Below are positions 41,544 through 49,632 of a DNA stretch of 64,000 bases, piece by piece; the stretch's first letter is position 1; the number at the start of each line of letters is the position of its first letter. Below the pieces are notes generated by a model, which did no database searches, was not told the DNA's origin, and saw only the letters and a list, made by a program, of their open reading frames with translations. This stretch comes from an uncultured Myxococcales bacterium (GTDB lineage Bacteria; Myxococcota_A; Polyangia; Polyangiales; Polyangiaceae). The stretch covers positions 1 to 64,000 of the forward strand of contig CALKVG010000666.1 of assembly GCA_937998045.1 (NCBI GenBank), written 5' to 3'. Made by a program: the position numbers and the translations under genes.

Positions 41544-43744
41544 TACTCCCCTTCCTTCGCGTCCTTCGCCCGCGGCCATCCCGTTGCGCCCGGGCGCGAG
41601 ACCGGCCGCAGGCTCTCCTCCCCCGGCGGCCGCAGGCTGACCGCCGCCGCGATCGCGTCGCGGACCACCGGCTCCTTTTCGCGCTCGTAGCGCGCCCGCA
41701 AAAGGGCGTGCGCACCGGGGCTCTTGTCCTGGCCCAGCAACTCGGCCGCCACGCGTCGCACCTCCCAGGAGGTGTGGTCCAGGCAGAGCCCGAGCCTCGC
41801 GAGCGCGCGCGCACCCGGCTGCGCCCCGACCAGCGACAGCGCGAGCTTCACAACCTCGGGATCGGGGTGATCCAGCGCGGCGAAGAGCGCGTCTTCGCAG
41901 GCGGCCGCCACGTGGGGGGGGAGGCGCGACACGCCCCGGGCGAACGCCAGGTGGCCGATGGCCTCCACCGCGGCGCACGCGACCGCCGCCTCGGCGCGCA
42001 TGACGAGCGGGCGCGCGGCGTTCAGCGCGCTCGCCGGATCGGCGTCCCCCAGCGCCCGAAGCGTCGTAGCCGTCAGGACGGGGTCGCGCGTGTCCGCCAC
42101 GAGTCCCATGAGCGGGTCGGCGCGGCCCAGTCGACCGAGCGCACGGATGGCGGCGAGCTGCACCTCGTGCTCCTCGTCGGCCAGGGCGAAGACGACGGCG
42201 TCTGCGGCGGCTTCCCCGCCCGCCTGGGCGAGCGCGTCGACGGCGGCGCGGCGCACCTGTGGATGGTCGTGGGCGAGGGCGCGCTCGAGGAGGCGCACGT
42301 CGTCGTCGGAGAGGGCCTGCGCGGAAGCGATCGCGCCAAGCAGGATGCACCCGAGCGCAAGAGGATCGTGCCCGGAACGAGCGTCGTGGAGCAGCGCGCG
42401 CGCGGCTTCGACGTGGCGCGCGGCGAGCTCGGACACCGCGTTGGTCGCCGTGGCCGCGATGCGCTCGTCGGTGTGCTCGACGAGCACGGCGATTCGCTTC
42501 AGGTCTTCCCCCTCGCCCAGCGGACCGAGCGCCTCGACCGCGCAAGCGACGACGTCGAGCGAATGGGCGTCGACCGCCTCGCGCAACGCAGTCCGGACAG
42601 TGGCGGCGTCGGCGCCCTCGAGCGACGCGGCCAGGGAGAGCGCCGCGGCGCGTACAGTCGGCCTCGCCGTTCGCGACACGGCGAGGAGAGGGCCGGTGGC
42701 GGTGGGACCGAAGAGGCGCAGGGCCGCGTCCGCGCGCTGGGCGACGTCGTCCTCGCCGAGCGCCTGAACGAACGAGGGGACGTCGTCGACGTCGCGGAGC
42801 AGCGCCAGGACGAGCAGCGCGCCTCCGCGGGCTCGCGCGTCTTCGGCGTCGAGGGCGGCCCGGCGGGCGTTGGCCCGCCCGACGGGAGTCATCCGGAGCG
42901 CGTCGCGCGCCAGATCGAGGATCGCGTGATCCGGGGCGACGTCGTCTCCCTCCGACGCATAGGCAATTCGCTCGACCGTCGCGGCGATGACGTCGCCCAA
43001 CGAGACGACGGCCTCCCGCGCGATCGTCGGCGACCCGTCTCCGGTCGCGTAGGCGAGCGCTCGCACGGCCTCCGGCTCGCGGGATCCCGCGGCGGCGGCG
43101 ATCGCGTAGCGGCGCAGGAGCGGATCCCGGGCATACGGCTCGAAGACGCTCCACGGCAGCTGCGCCTCGAGGCGCGCGAGCGAATCGAGCGCGGCGATCT
43201 TCAGGAAGGAGTCGCTCATCGAGAGCGCCGCCACGAGCGCGGAGGTCGCGAGGTCGCGCGACTCCTCGCCCGCGAGCGCCGCTGCGCCGAGCGCCTCCGC
43301 CGCCGCAACGCGCACGTTCGCGTCCTCGTCGGAGAGCGCGCGCGTGAGCGCGTTCGTCCCGCGAGGATCCGCGACGCCCCCGAGGACCTCGACCGCGAGC
43401 TTTCGCGCGTCCTCGTCGAGCCGCCCCATCGCCTCGATGGTCGCTCCCGCCGCATCCGGCCCGATCGCGACCAGGGCCTCCACCGCCGCGTTTCGCAACC
43501 CGATATTGACGGTCTCCTCGAGCGCCGCGACGAGAGTCGCCACGACCTCTTCGCGTCGCTCGAGCGCCGGCGCGACCGCCGCGGCCTCCTTGCGCACACG
43601 CCAGTCCTCGTCGCCGAGGGCCCGCAGGAGAAGTTCGGCGCCTTCGCGCCCGCGCACCTTCGCGATTTGCTGCACGGCCACCCGCCGGGCCTCGGGCTCG
43701 GCCTGATGCAGCAGCCAGCGAACGGCGGCAGCTGCCTCGCTCAC
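41543..43744 (-). CDS. HEAT-repeat protein of a chemosensory operon
   Basis: 733 residues made almost entirely of HEAT/PBS-lyase-type helical repeats of about 31 residues. Typical units are RVRKEAAAVAPALERREEVV, NVRVAAAEALGAA and HPQVRRAAVDALAQAGGEAA, and the pattern runs from residue 10 to about 700. No enzymatic motif is present. It starts at GTG 43744, overlapping the cheW stop in GTGA, and its TAG overlaps the cheR start. So it is translated as part of the chemosensory core and probably acts as a scaffold or adaptor for CheA/CheW or CheR/CheB. HEAT-repeat genes next to che genes occur in Myxococcus gene clusters, as I recall. The C-terminus is a short, charged tail. Confidence 0.85.
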   Translation of the reverse strand: MSEAAAAVRWLLHQAEPEARRVAVQQIAKVRGREGAELLLRALGDEDWRVRKEAAAVAPALERREEVVATLVAALEETVNIGLRNAAVEALVAIGPDAAGATIEAMGRLDEDARKLAVEVLGGVADPRGTNALTRALSDEDANVRVAAAEALGAAALAGEESRDLATSALVAALSMSDSFLKIAALDSLARLEAQLPWSVFEPYARDPLLRRYAIAAAAGSREPEAVRALAYATGDGSPTIAREAVVSLGDVIAATVERIAYASEGDDVAPDHAILDLARDALRMTPVGRANARRAALDAEDARARGGALLVLALLRDVDDVPSFVQALGEDDVAQRADAALRLFGPTATGPLLAVSRTARPTVRAAALSLAASLEGADAATVRTALREAVDAHSLDVVACAVEALGPLGEGEDLKRIAVLVEHTDERIAATATNAVSELAARHVEAARALLHDARSGHDPLALGCILLGAIASAQALSDDDVRLLERALAHDHPQVRRAAVDALAQAGGEAAADAVVFALADEEHEVQLAAIRALGRLGRADPLMGLVADTRDPVLTATTLRALGDADPASALNAARPLVMRAEAAVACAAVEAIGHLAFARGVSRLPPHVAAACEDALFAALDHPDPEVVKLALSLVGAQPGARALARLGLCLDHTSWEVRRVAAELLGQDKSPGAHALLRARYEREKEPVVRDAIAAAVSLRPPGEESLRPVSRPGATGWPRAKDAKEGE

Positions 43745-44271
43745 GTCGGTGCCCCCGAGGGAATGCCCGACGCCAGCGGCGGCACGCTCGGGCCGATCCT
43801 GCCGGCCAGGGCGAGCGGCTCGGTGAGGTCGCGCAAGCGCGCCGTGTCCAGAACGAAGACCATGCCCTTGCCATGGTTGGCTACGCCAGCGATGCCGCGC
43901 ACGTCGTCGCCACCGCCGAGTGAGGGAGCTGGACGGAGCTCCGCGCCGCCGGTCCCGAAGACCTCGGTCACCGCGTCCACGACGAGGGCAACGACGCGCG
44001 TCGACACGTCCACGACAATCCACTTGGTCTTGCGCGTCGCCGCGACGGAGGGCAACCCGAAGCGCGTTCGAAGATCGACGACGGGCACGACCTCCCCACG
44101 GTAGTCCGCGACGCCGACGACGGCAGGCGGAGGGTGGGGCAGCGCGACCACGGTGAGCGGGTTGGCAATCTCCCTCACGCGCGCGATCGCGACCGCGTAC
44201 TCGACGTCGCCGACGACGAAGCCGACGAGGTTCTTGGACGGATCGTGCCGATGTCGGTGCATGGAGCTCAC
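43741..44271 (-). CDS. cheW: CheW-like coupling protein (first of two)
   Basis: 176 residues, one CheW domain: LVGFVVGDVEYAVAIARVRE, VADYRGEVVPVVDLRTRFG and a closing GMVFVLDTARLRDL. The region KTKWIVVDVSTRVVALVVD is the second sub-barrel. A C-terminal extension of about 25 residues, Gly/Pro-rich, has no obvious role. CheW couples receptors to CheA. Start GTG 44271; the TGA of the second cheW lies one base upstream. The HEAT gene overlaps its 3' end. Two CheW proteins in one operon allow distinct receptor or scaffold contacts. Confidence 0.88.
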   Translation of the reverse strand: MSSMHRHRHDPSKNLVGFVVGDVEYAVAIARVREIANPLTVVALPHPPPAVVGVADYRGEVVPVVDLRTRFGLPSVAATRKTKWIVVDVSTRVVALVVDAVTEVFGTGGAELRPAPSLGGGDDVRGIAGVANHGKGMVFVLDTARLRDLTEPLALAGRIGPSVPPLASGIPSGAPT

Positions 44272-44272
44272 T

Positions 44273-44767
44273 TCAGGGTTGTTCCAGGATAGGACGGAGA
44301 TCGAGCAAGATGAGGATCGTCCCTTCGCTATCGCTCGGTCGGCCGATGCCGGCGATGTGGGCCGGCTGATCTCCGCCGAGGACGTTGGCCGGCTCGATCT
44401 CCTCGCTGGCCAGACGCCACACCTGCTGCACCTCCTCCACGAGCAGGCCCACCTGTTCGCTTGCGCCGGTCTCCGACAGGAGCACCCGCGTCTTGCGGTC
44501 GATGGGCGTCTCGGGCAGGCGGAAGCGTCGCCGGAGGTCGATCACCGTCACGAGGCGCCCGCGCACGCTGATCACTCCCAGCACGGTGCGGGGCGCGCGC
44601 GGCACCTCGGTGATGGGCGGCGGGCGGAGGATCTCCACGATGTGCGCGATCTGCACGGCGTACGTCTCTCCCGCGAGGACGAACGCCAGGTACTCTACGC
44701 GCCTGCCGGCCTCTCCCGCGCGGCGTACCGCCCGCTTCTCGCCTCGAACCCGGGCCAGCGCTGCCAT
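44273..44767 (-). CDS. cheW: CheW-like coupling protein (second of two)
   Basis: 164 residues with an N-terminal basic extension (1-24) followed by a standard CheW domain: YLAFVLAGETYAVQIAHIVE, TVLGVISVRGRLVTVIDLRR, then KTRVLLSETGASEQVGLLVE and the final ILILLDLRPILEQP. The VRGRLVTVIDLRRRF motif is characteristic. It starts 3 bp after the cheA stop. The two CheW proteins are clearly different in sequence, so they are not a recent duplication. Confidence 0.9.
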   Translation of the reverse strand: MAALARVRGEKRAVRRAGEAGRRVEYLAFVLAGETYAVQIAHIVEILRPPPITEVPRAPRTVLGVISVRGRLVTVIDLRRRFRLPETPIDRKTRVLLSETGASEQVGLLVEEVQQVWRLASEEIEPANVLGGDQPAHIAGIGRPSDSEGTILILLDLRPILEQP

Positions 44768-44770
44768 CGA

Positions 44771-47047
44771 TCATGCCCTCCCGATCCGGCGAAGCTCGCC
44801 GTCCGCCTCGAGCGCCGACGCGAGCAGGCGCGTCTCCCCCGGTGCGAGGACCTCCTCGATGAGCGCCGCCACGTCGAGCACCAGGGCGACGCGTTGATCG
44901 CCCAGCTCGGTCGCGCCGGCGAAGCCTCGCACGCTCTTCAGCGACTTTCCCAGCGCCTTGATGACGATGTCCTGCTGCCCGACGAGCTCGTCGACTGCGA
45001 AGCCGAGTCGCCGGTTGCCGACCTGCGCGATGACGACGAACGCCCGCGGCCGCTCGCGGCGGCCCGGCGGCAAGCCGAAGAGCCTCCCCAGCCGGCAGAT
45101 CGGCAGCGACGTGCCACGCACGGTGAGCACCTCGCGCGCCTCCACGATCCGCACGTGGCGCTCGTCGAGAGCGATGGCCTCCTCGACGCTCGCGAGCGGG
45201 ACGGCGAAGAGGCGGTCCTCGATCTCGACGAGCAGCACGTTGATGATCGCGAGGGTGATCGGCAACGTGATGGTCATCTTCGTGCCGATGCCCACGTCGC
45301 TCGCGATGTCGACGACGCCGCCCAGCTTGGCGATGTTCGTCTTGACGACGTCGAGGCCCACGCCGCGCCCGCTGAGGTCCGTCGCCACCTCCTTGGTCGT
45401 GAAGCCCGGCATGAAAACGAGTGCGAGGACCTCGCGCGGCGAGAGCTCTCGCGCCTCGTCCGCCGTGAGCATCCCCTTGCGAACGGCCGCGGCGACGAGC
45501 GACGCGTGATCCATCCCGCGACCGTCGTCCTCGACCTCGATGACGACCTGGTTGCCCTTCTGGAACGCGTTGAGGGCGATCGTCCCCACGGGGGGCTTTC
45601 CCACGCGGAGCCGCTCGTCGCGCTGCTCGATCCCGTGGTCAATCGCGTTGCGGATCATGTGCATGAGCGGGTCGCTCAGCTCTTCGACGATCAGCTTGTC
45701 GATCTCGGTCTCGGCGCCCGTGACGACCAGGTTCACGCCCTTGGCGAGCTCGCGCGAGATCTGGCGGACGACGCGCGCCAGCTTGTCGAAGGCCTGGCCC
45801 AGAGGGACCATGCGCACCTCGAGGATGCCGCTCTGCATCTGCGCGAGGTGACGCTCGAACGTGCGGTTGAGGCGCCCGAGCTCGATCGCGAGATCGCGCC
45901 CGCCCGTGACGCCGGCGCGGGCACGATCGGTGAGGTTCGCGATGGCGGTCTTCACGATCGCGAGCTCGCCCACGATCGTCATCAGGCGATCGAGTTTGCG
46001 TATGTCGACGCGCACGGTCTGGCTGACCGAGCGGAGCGACATCTCCTGCGCGACGGGGGCGGCCACCGGTCGCGGCGCGGCGGCGACGCCCGTCGCGGCG
46101 AACGATTGAGCCGGCGCGAGCACGGACGGAGGAGCATGCGCCTCCTCCCCGCGATCGCGCTGCGGGCTGCCGGTTTCGTGCGTCGCGGACGGCGCGGGGG
46201 TGAGCGCGACGGACGCGGCGCCGACCGGGGGCGGAGGCGGCGCCACCGACGGCGAGAGGGAGGCAGGCGCGCTCGCGCCCGAGCGCTGGCGCACCTCGTC
46301 GATGACGATGTTGGGACCGCTGATCGCAGTCCGCAGAAGGTCGACGGACGCCCGGCTCGCCATGAGGATCTCGAGCTCGATCGTGTCGACGTCGGATCCG
46401 GCACCGGTGGGTAGGTAGGTGATGATCTCGCCGTGCGGGCGCGCCTTCGCCTTGAGCTCGTCGAGCGCGCTGTCGATGGTCGCGAGCGAGAAGCGCACGC
46501 GGATGCGGTAGAGGCCGAGCCCCTGCTGCACGTTGGTTCGCAGACGGTGCTCTTCGTACTCCGTGAGCACGCCCATCAGCGCTGGGTCGAGGTCGTACCG
46601 TGCGACGACGCCCGCGCCGCTCCCGGTGCGCCGCTGCGAGATCTGCCCGAGTGCGAGCAGCAGCTGCTCCACCTCGGGGCCCGGGTCTTCGCCCTCGCCG
46701 CTCTCGGCGGAGAGGATGCGCGCGTAGAGAGACACGGCCTGGAAGAGCAGATCGAGCACGGAGGGCGTGAGCTCGATTCGCCCGAGACGCAGGTCGTCGA
46801 GCACGTCTTCGAGCTCGTGCGACAGCCCCGCCATGCGCGTGGCGCCGAAGAGACCCGACAGTCCCTTGAGCGTGTGCACGCCGCGGAAGACGTCGTTGAT
46901 GAGCTCCGCGTCGGGCTGTTTCTTCTTCAGGCCCTCGTCGAGTGCGAGCAGATCACGCCCGAGGCCGTCGACGAGCTCCTGCGCCTCGCTGAAGAACTCG
47001 TCGCGCGCCTTGTCCCCGCTGTCGCCGCGACCGCCGCCTTCGACCAT
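44771..47047 (-). CDS. cheA: Chemotaxis sensor histidine kinase CheA
   Basis: 758 residues. The HPt domain has phospho-acceptor His58 in VFRGVHTLKGLSGLFGATRM. A second region (about 170-260) includes a duplicated beta-alpha unit of unknown role. The dimerisation domain starts near SVSQTVRVDIRKLDRLMTIV, and HATPase_c has MHMIRNAIDHGIE, DDGRGMD and LSGRGVGLDVVKTNI. The C-terminal CheW-like domain begins IINVLLVEIEDRLFAVPLAS. No receiver is fused. CheA phosphorylates CheY and CheB from ATP in response to receptor arrays. It begins 3 bp after the cheY stop, so both are one transcript. Confidence 0.95.
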   Translation of the reverse strand: MVEGGGRGDSGDKARDEFFSEAQELVDGLGRDLLALDEGLKKKQPDAELINDVFRGVHTLKGLSGLFGATRMAGLSHELEDVLDDLRLGRIELTPSVLDLLFQAVSLYARILSAESGEGEDPGPEVEQLLLALGQISQRRTGSGAGVVARYDLDPALMGVLTEYEEHRLRTNVQQGLGLYRIRVRFSLATIDSALDELKAKARPHGEIITYLPTGAGSDVDTIELEILMASRASVDLLRTAISGPNIVIDEVRQRSGASAPASLSPSVAPPPPPVGAASVALTPAPSATHETGSPQRDRGEEAHAPPSVLAPAQSFAATGVAAAPRPVAAPVAQEMSLRSVSQTVRVDIRKLDRLMTIVGELAIVKTAIANLTDRARAGVTGGRDLAIELGRLNRTFERHLAQMQSGILEVRMVPLGQAFDKLARVVRQISRELAKGVNLVVTGAETEIDKLIVEELSDPLMHMIRNAIDHGIEQRDERLRVGKPPVGTIALNAFQKGNQVVIEVEDDGRGMDHASLVAAAVRKGMLTADEARELSPREVLALVFMPGFTTKEVATDLSGRGVGLDVVKTNIAKLGGVVDIASDVGIGTKMTITLPITLAIINVLLVEIEDRLFAVPLASVEEAIALDERHVRIVEAREVLTVRGTSLPICRLGRLFGLPPGRRERPRAFVVIAQVGNRRLGFAVDELVGQQDIVIKALGKSLKSVRGFAGATELGDQRVALVLDVAALIEEVLAPGETRLLASALEADGELRRIGRA

Positions 47048-47050
47048 GGG

Positions 47051-47494
47051 CTATGGGCCGCCGATGGGCGGCTCGCTCGAGCGCGCGACGCCCTCCAACG
47101 CGGTCAACAGTTTCGCGCAGGTGTCGCGCAGCTGGTCCGGAGTGAACGGCTTTGCGAGGTACGCGTTGGCGCCGAGAGCGATCCCTCGCTCTACGTCCTG
47201 CTCGCCGCGCAAGCTCGAGATGATGATGAGCGGAGTCGCGCGATGGTGCTCCGACTTGCGGATGAAGCGAATGAGCTCCAGCCCGTTGATGTCCGTCATG
47301 TTGATGTCCGTCACGATCAGATCGTACGGACCGCGTGGGAGCAGGCGCATCGCGTCGAATCCGGAGCTTGCCTCGACGACCTCACACTCCCCCTCGCCCG
47401 CCCCGACGCTGGCGGCGAAATCCGGCGACTCGAGCACCGCGCGGACGAACGCTCGCGCGGAGACCGAATCCTCGACCACGAGAATCCTGCGCAT
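47051..47494 (-). CDS. cheY: CheY-like response regulator
   Basis: 147 residues, a single receiver domain. The acidic residues are Glu8/Asp9, the phosphorylation site is Asp63 in LIVTDINMTDINGLELI, and the conserved Lys is in YLAKPFTPDQL. Loops are slightly longer than in E. coli CheY: GAGEGECEVVEASSG follows the first helix. It is the first gene of the chemosensory operon. ATG 47494 is chosen because MRRILVVEDS is the usual beginning; an upstream ATG at 47524 would add ten residues. The divergent CinA-like gene starts 57 bp away, and that gap must contain both promoters. No clear -35/-10 pair was seen. Confidence 0.93.
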   Translation of the reverse strand: MRRILVVEDSVSARAFVRAVLESPDFAASVGAGEGECEVVEASSGFDAMRLLPRGPYDLIVTDINMTDINGLELIRFIRKSEHHRATPLIIISSLRGEQDVERGIALGANAYLAKPFTPDQLRDTCAKLLTALEGVARSSEPPIGGP

Positions 47495-47550
47495 GCATAA
47501 ACCCCAGCACAGTGTACACGCCACGCGCCCAACCAGGCTACGGTTGCGAC

Positions 47551-48309
47551 ATGGGCATCTTCGCCGGTGAATCTGCCGCGATGATAGTCATCGGCGACGA
47601 GATCCTTTCAGGCAAGGTCGAAGAGGCCAACGTCGGGCCGCTCGCGCGCTGCCTGTGGTCTCTCGGCATCGTCCTCCGGCGTGTCGTCGTCGTGAGCGAC
47701 GACGTAGAAACCATTGCGCGGGAGGTCCGCGAGCACGCCCACCGCCACGAATGGCTCTTCACGAGCGGCGGAGTCGGCCCCACGCACGACGACGTCACCG
47801 TCGAGGCGGTCGCGAAAGCTTTCGGGGTCCATGTGGTGAGCTCGCCCCTCATGGAGGCGATGCTGCGCGCGCACTACAAGGAGCGGTGCACCGAGGGGCA
47901 TCTGCGCATGGCGCTCGTGCCGGACGGCGCTTCCCTCGAGGCGACGGAGGACATCACATGGCCGACGATTCGCCTGCGCAACACCTGGCTACTCCCCGGC
48001 ATCCCTGAGGTCTTCCGGATGAAGCTCGCGGTGGTGACGAGCGTCCTCGCGCGCGAGGGGCCGCGCACCCGCGCGCCGCTCGTATCGCACGCGGTCTACA
48101 CGAAGATGGACGAGGGAGTCCTAAAGCCGCTGCTCGACGACGTCGTCGGGCGCTTCCCCGACGTGGCCGTCGGCTCGTACCCCAAGTGGTTCGACGCCTC
48201 GTACAAGACGAAGCTCACCTTCGACGGCCGCGACGAGGCGCGCGTGCTCGCAGCACGCGACGCCTTCGTCGGCCTCCTCCCCCCCGGCGAACCGCAACGC
48301 CTCGAGTAG
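47551..48309 (+). CDS. CinA/MoaB-type molybdopterin-binding-fold protein
   Basis: 252 residues. The N-terminal 170 residues show the MoCF/CinA fold: AAMIVIGDEILSGKVEEAN, TSGGVGPTHDDVTVEAVAKA and LLPGIPEVFRMK. The full-length CinA nicotinamide-nucleotide amidase domain is absent; instead there is a short C-terminal domain ending SYPKWFDASYKTKLTF, as in the N-terminal part of FAD synthase-type proteins. Such proteins may hydrolyse ADP-ribose or FAD (family knowledge), but activity here is not proven. ATG 47551 is the likely start. It is divergent from cheY and convergent with a small minus-strand gene, a palindrome between them. Confidence 0.85.
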   Translation: MGIFAGESAAMIVIGDEILSGKVEEANVGPLARCLWSLGIVLRRVVVVSDDVETIAREVREHAHRHEWLFTSGGVGPTHDDVTVEAVAKAFGVHVVSSPLMEAMLRAHYKERCTEGHLRMALVPDGASLEATEDITWPTIRLRNTWLLPGIPEVFRMKLAVVTSVLAREGPRTRAPLVSHAVYTKMDEGVLKPLLDDVVGRFPDVAVGSYPKWFDASYKTKLTFDGRDEARVLAARDAFVGLLPPGEPQRLE

Positions 48310-48348
48310 CGTCCCGACCATCGGCCCTCGGGTCCCCGAGTCGAGACA
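48310..48348. terminator. Palindromic element between convergent genes (copy C of a family)
   Basis: It fills exactly the gap between the TAG stops of the CinA-like gene (48307-48309) and the small minus-strand gene (48349-48351). An inner hairpin CTCGGG/CCCGAG (48327-48332 and 48335-48340) sits inside outer arms GTCCCGA (48311-48317) and TCGAGAC (48341-48347). On the minus strand it starts GTGTCTCGA and ends TCGGGAC, as the other family members do. Confidence 0.55.
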
Positions 48349-48582
48349 CTACGCCGCTTGATCCTTGCGCAACCTGTGCTGGAGGTCGCTGAGGGCCTGG
48401 GCCGCCTTCTCGAGCTTCTTCGCGCTTTGCTCGAGCGCGCGCCGGCCCTGACCGACGCCGAAGTCCGCCCACGAAAGCCCGATGTCGAACAGCGCGTCGA
48501 CCAGCGTCGAGGCCCTTTTCTCCGCCTCCGCCTGCTTTCCGCTCTCCGTCTGGCTCTTTGCGTTCTGCTCCGTCTGGCTCAT
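48349..48582 (-). CDS. Small phasin-like helical protein
   Basis: 77 residues from ATG 48582, with a strong ribosome-binding site (AGGAGAGG on the coding strand, seven bases upstream). The N-terminus is Gln/Lys/Glu-rich (SQTEQNAKSQTESGKQAEAE). The rest is one amphipathic helical region: LVDALFDIGLSWADFGVGQG, then RALEQSAKKLEKAAQALSDL. The pattern is like short phasins or apolipoprotein-type helices, but no family is certain. It ends in a basic tail. The convergent CinA-like gene is 40 bp away. The function is unknown; a membrane- or granule-surface role is possible. Confidence 0.7.
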   Translation of the reverse strand: MSQTEQNAKSQTESGKQAEAEKRASTLVDALFDIGLSWADFGVGQGRRALEQSAKKLEKAAQALSDLQHRLRKDQAA

Positions 48583-48676
48583 GTTCGCACCTCTCCTTGG
48601 CGACTGGACGTCGCCGCTCAACGAAAGCACTCGATGCATGCGGCATCGCAGGGATGCCGCGGCCGCCGCGCGCGAG

Positions 48677-49267
48677 TCAGGCGCGCGGGAGGCACTCGTG
48701 GCAAACGAACCGCCGTTGCCGCCGCCGATCCACCTGCAAGCGCGGAGAATGCTCCTCGCCAATTCCGAGAATCCCCAGGTGCGCCCGCGTGCCCCGGACG
48801 AGCTCGCGCTCGCACTTGGCGCAAGTCGTCGTGACGGCGAGGGTCACCTCCTGAAATGCCTCGATACCCTCGAGCGGATCGTGCTCCATCCGTTTTTTCA
48901 GCTTCTCGCGCTCCTTCTCCAGATGCTTCGCCGCGCGCTTCAGGCGCTCCTCGACGCTCTCGGTCGCCGCGTCGGCCACCTGGAGCGCGTCTTCGAGAAT
49001 GGTGCGGACCAGGTTGGACACCGGGATGCGCAGGTTCTCGGCGAAACGCTTGAGCTCGCGCTCGAGCACAGCCGGGACCCGCGTGTGAAGGACGCGTTCC
49101 TTCCTGGCGTCCTTCGCGTCATCGCCCTCGCCGTCCCACCCACTGACTTCCTTCGACTCGGCGAGAGGCTGCTCGTCCTCCTGTCCCGGCAAGGCTGAAT
49201 GGCCAGCCGCGTCAGGAGGACCGTTCGCTCCGCCGTGCCGCTCAATCTGTGTCACGGCGTGATACAT
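48677..49267 (-). CDS. Hypothetical regulator: RHH-like segment, coiled coil and C-terminal zinc finger
   Basis: 196 residues from ATG 49267. Residues 1-55 are polar and probably disordered. HTRVPAVLERELKRFAENLR and IPVSNLVRTILEDAL (about 61-95) look like a ribbon-helix-helix unit. A charged coiled coil (EERLKRAAKHLEKEREKLKK, about 105-128) follows. The last 45 residues have two Cys pairs, CAKC and CHEC, which would bind one zinc ion. Probably a DNA-binding or scaffolding regulator; no family name can be given. It is on the same strand as the phasin-like gene 94 bp downstream and may share its transcript. Confidence 0.65.
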   Translation of the reverse strand: MYHAVTQIERHGGANGPPDAAGHSALPGQEDEQPLAESKEVSGWDGEGDDAKDARKERVLHTRVPAVLERELKRFAENLRIPVSNLVRTILEDALQVADAATESVEERLKRAAKHLEKEREKLKKRMEHDPLEGIEAFQEVTLAVTTTCAKCERELVRGTRAHLGILGIGEEHSPRLQVDRRRQRRFVCHECLPRA

Positions 49268-49632
49268 AATCCATTTGTATCACGCGTCAAGCCCTTCCGT
49301 GGCGCATCGCGTCGATGCTCGCCCGGAAGGGCAGCCCCTGGGGAGACCGGCGGCGAAAAAGGGCATGGGACGCTCACCTTCCGGCGCAACGCTCGATATG
49401 GGGCGGCCGCGTTCCCCTGGAAGGTGGCCGCGTTCCCCTGGAAGAAGGTGGGGCGCCTACTCCCCCCCGGCGGAGCTCTGAGGACCCTTCCGACCGATCG
49501 AAGGAGACGGCGTTGAGCCAAGGCGTTGCATCGAGCGCGCCGGGCTAGCTACACTTCACCCAGCGCGACCCTGGCCACGCGTTCCAGTCGGCTTTGCCCC
49601 ACCGGTACGAAGGCAAGCGCAAGCGGACCGCC
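49268..49632. other. Intergenic region with tandem 21-bp repeat and a candidate promoter
   Basis: 365 bp between divergent genes. The 19-mer GGCCGCGTTCCCCTGGAAG occurs at 49405-49423 and again at 49426-49444 (period 21). A plausible sigma-70 promoter for the FHA gene lies near the right end: TTGCAT (49526-49531), 18-bp spacer, TACACT (49550-49555). No gene is recognised elsewhere in the region. Confidence 0.5.
49526..49555 (+). promoter_or_regulatory. Candidate sigma-70 promoter of the double-FHA gene
   Basis: -35 TTGCAT and -10 TACACT each match the sigma-70 consensus in four of six bases with an 18-bp spacer. Transcription would begin about 70 bp before ATG 49633. Confidence 0.35.
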
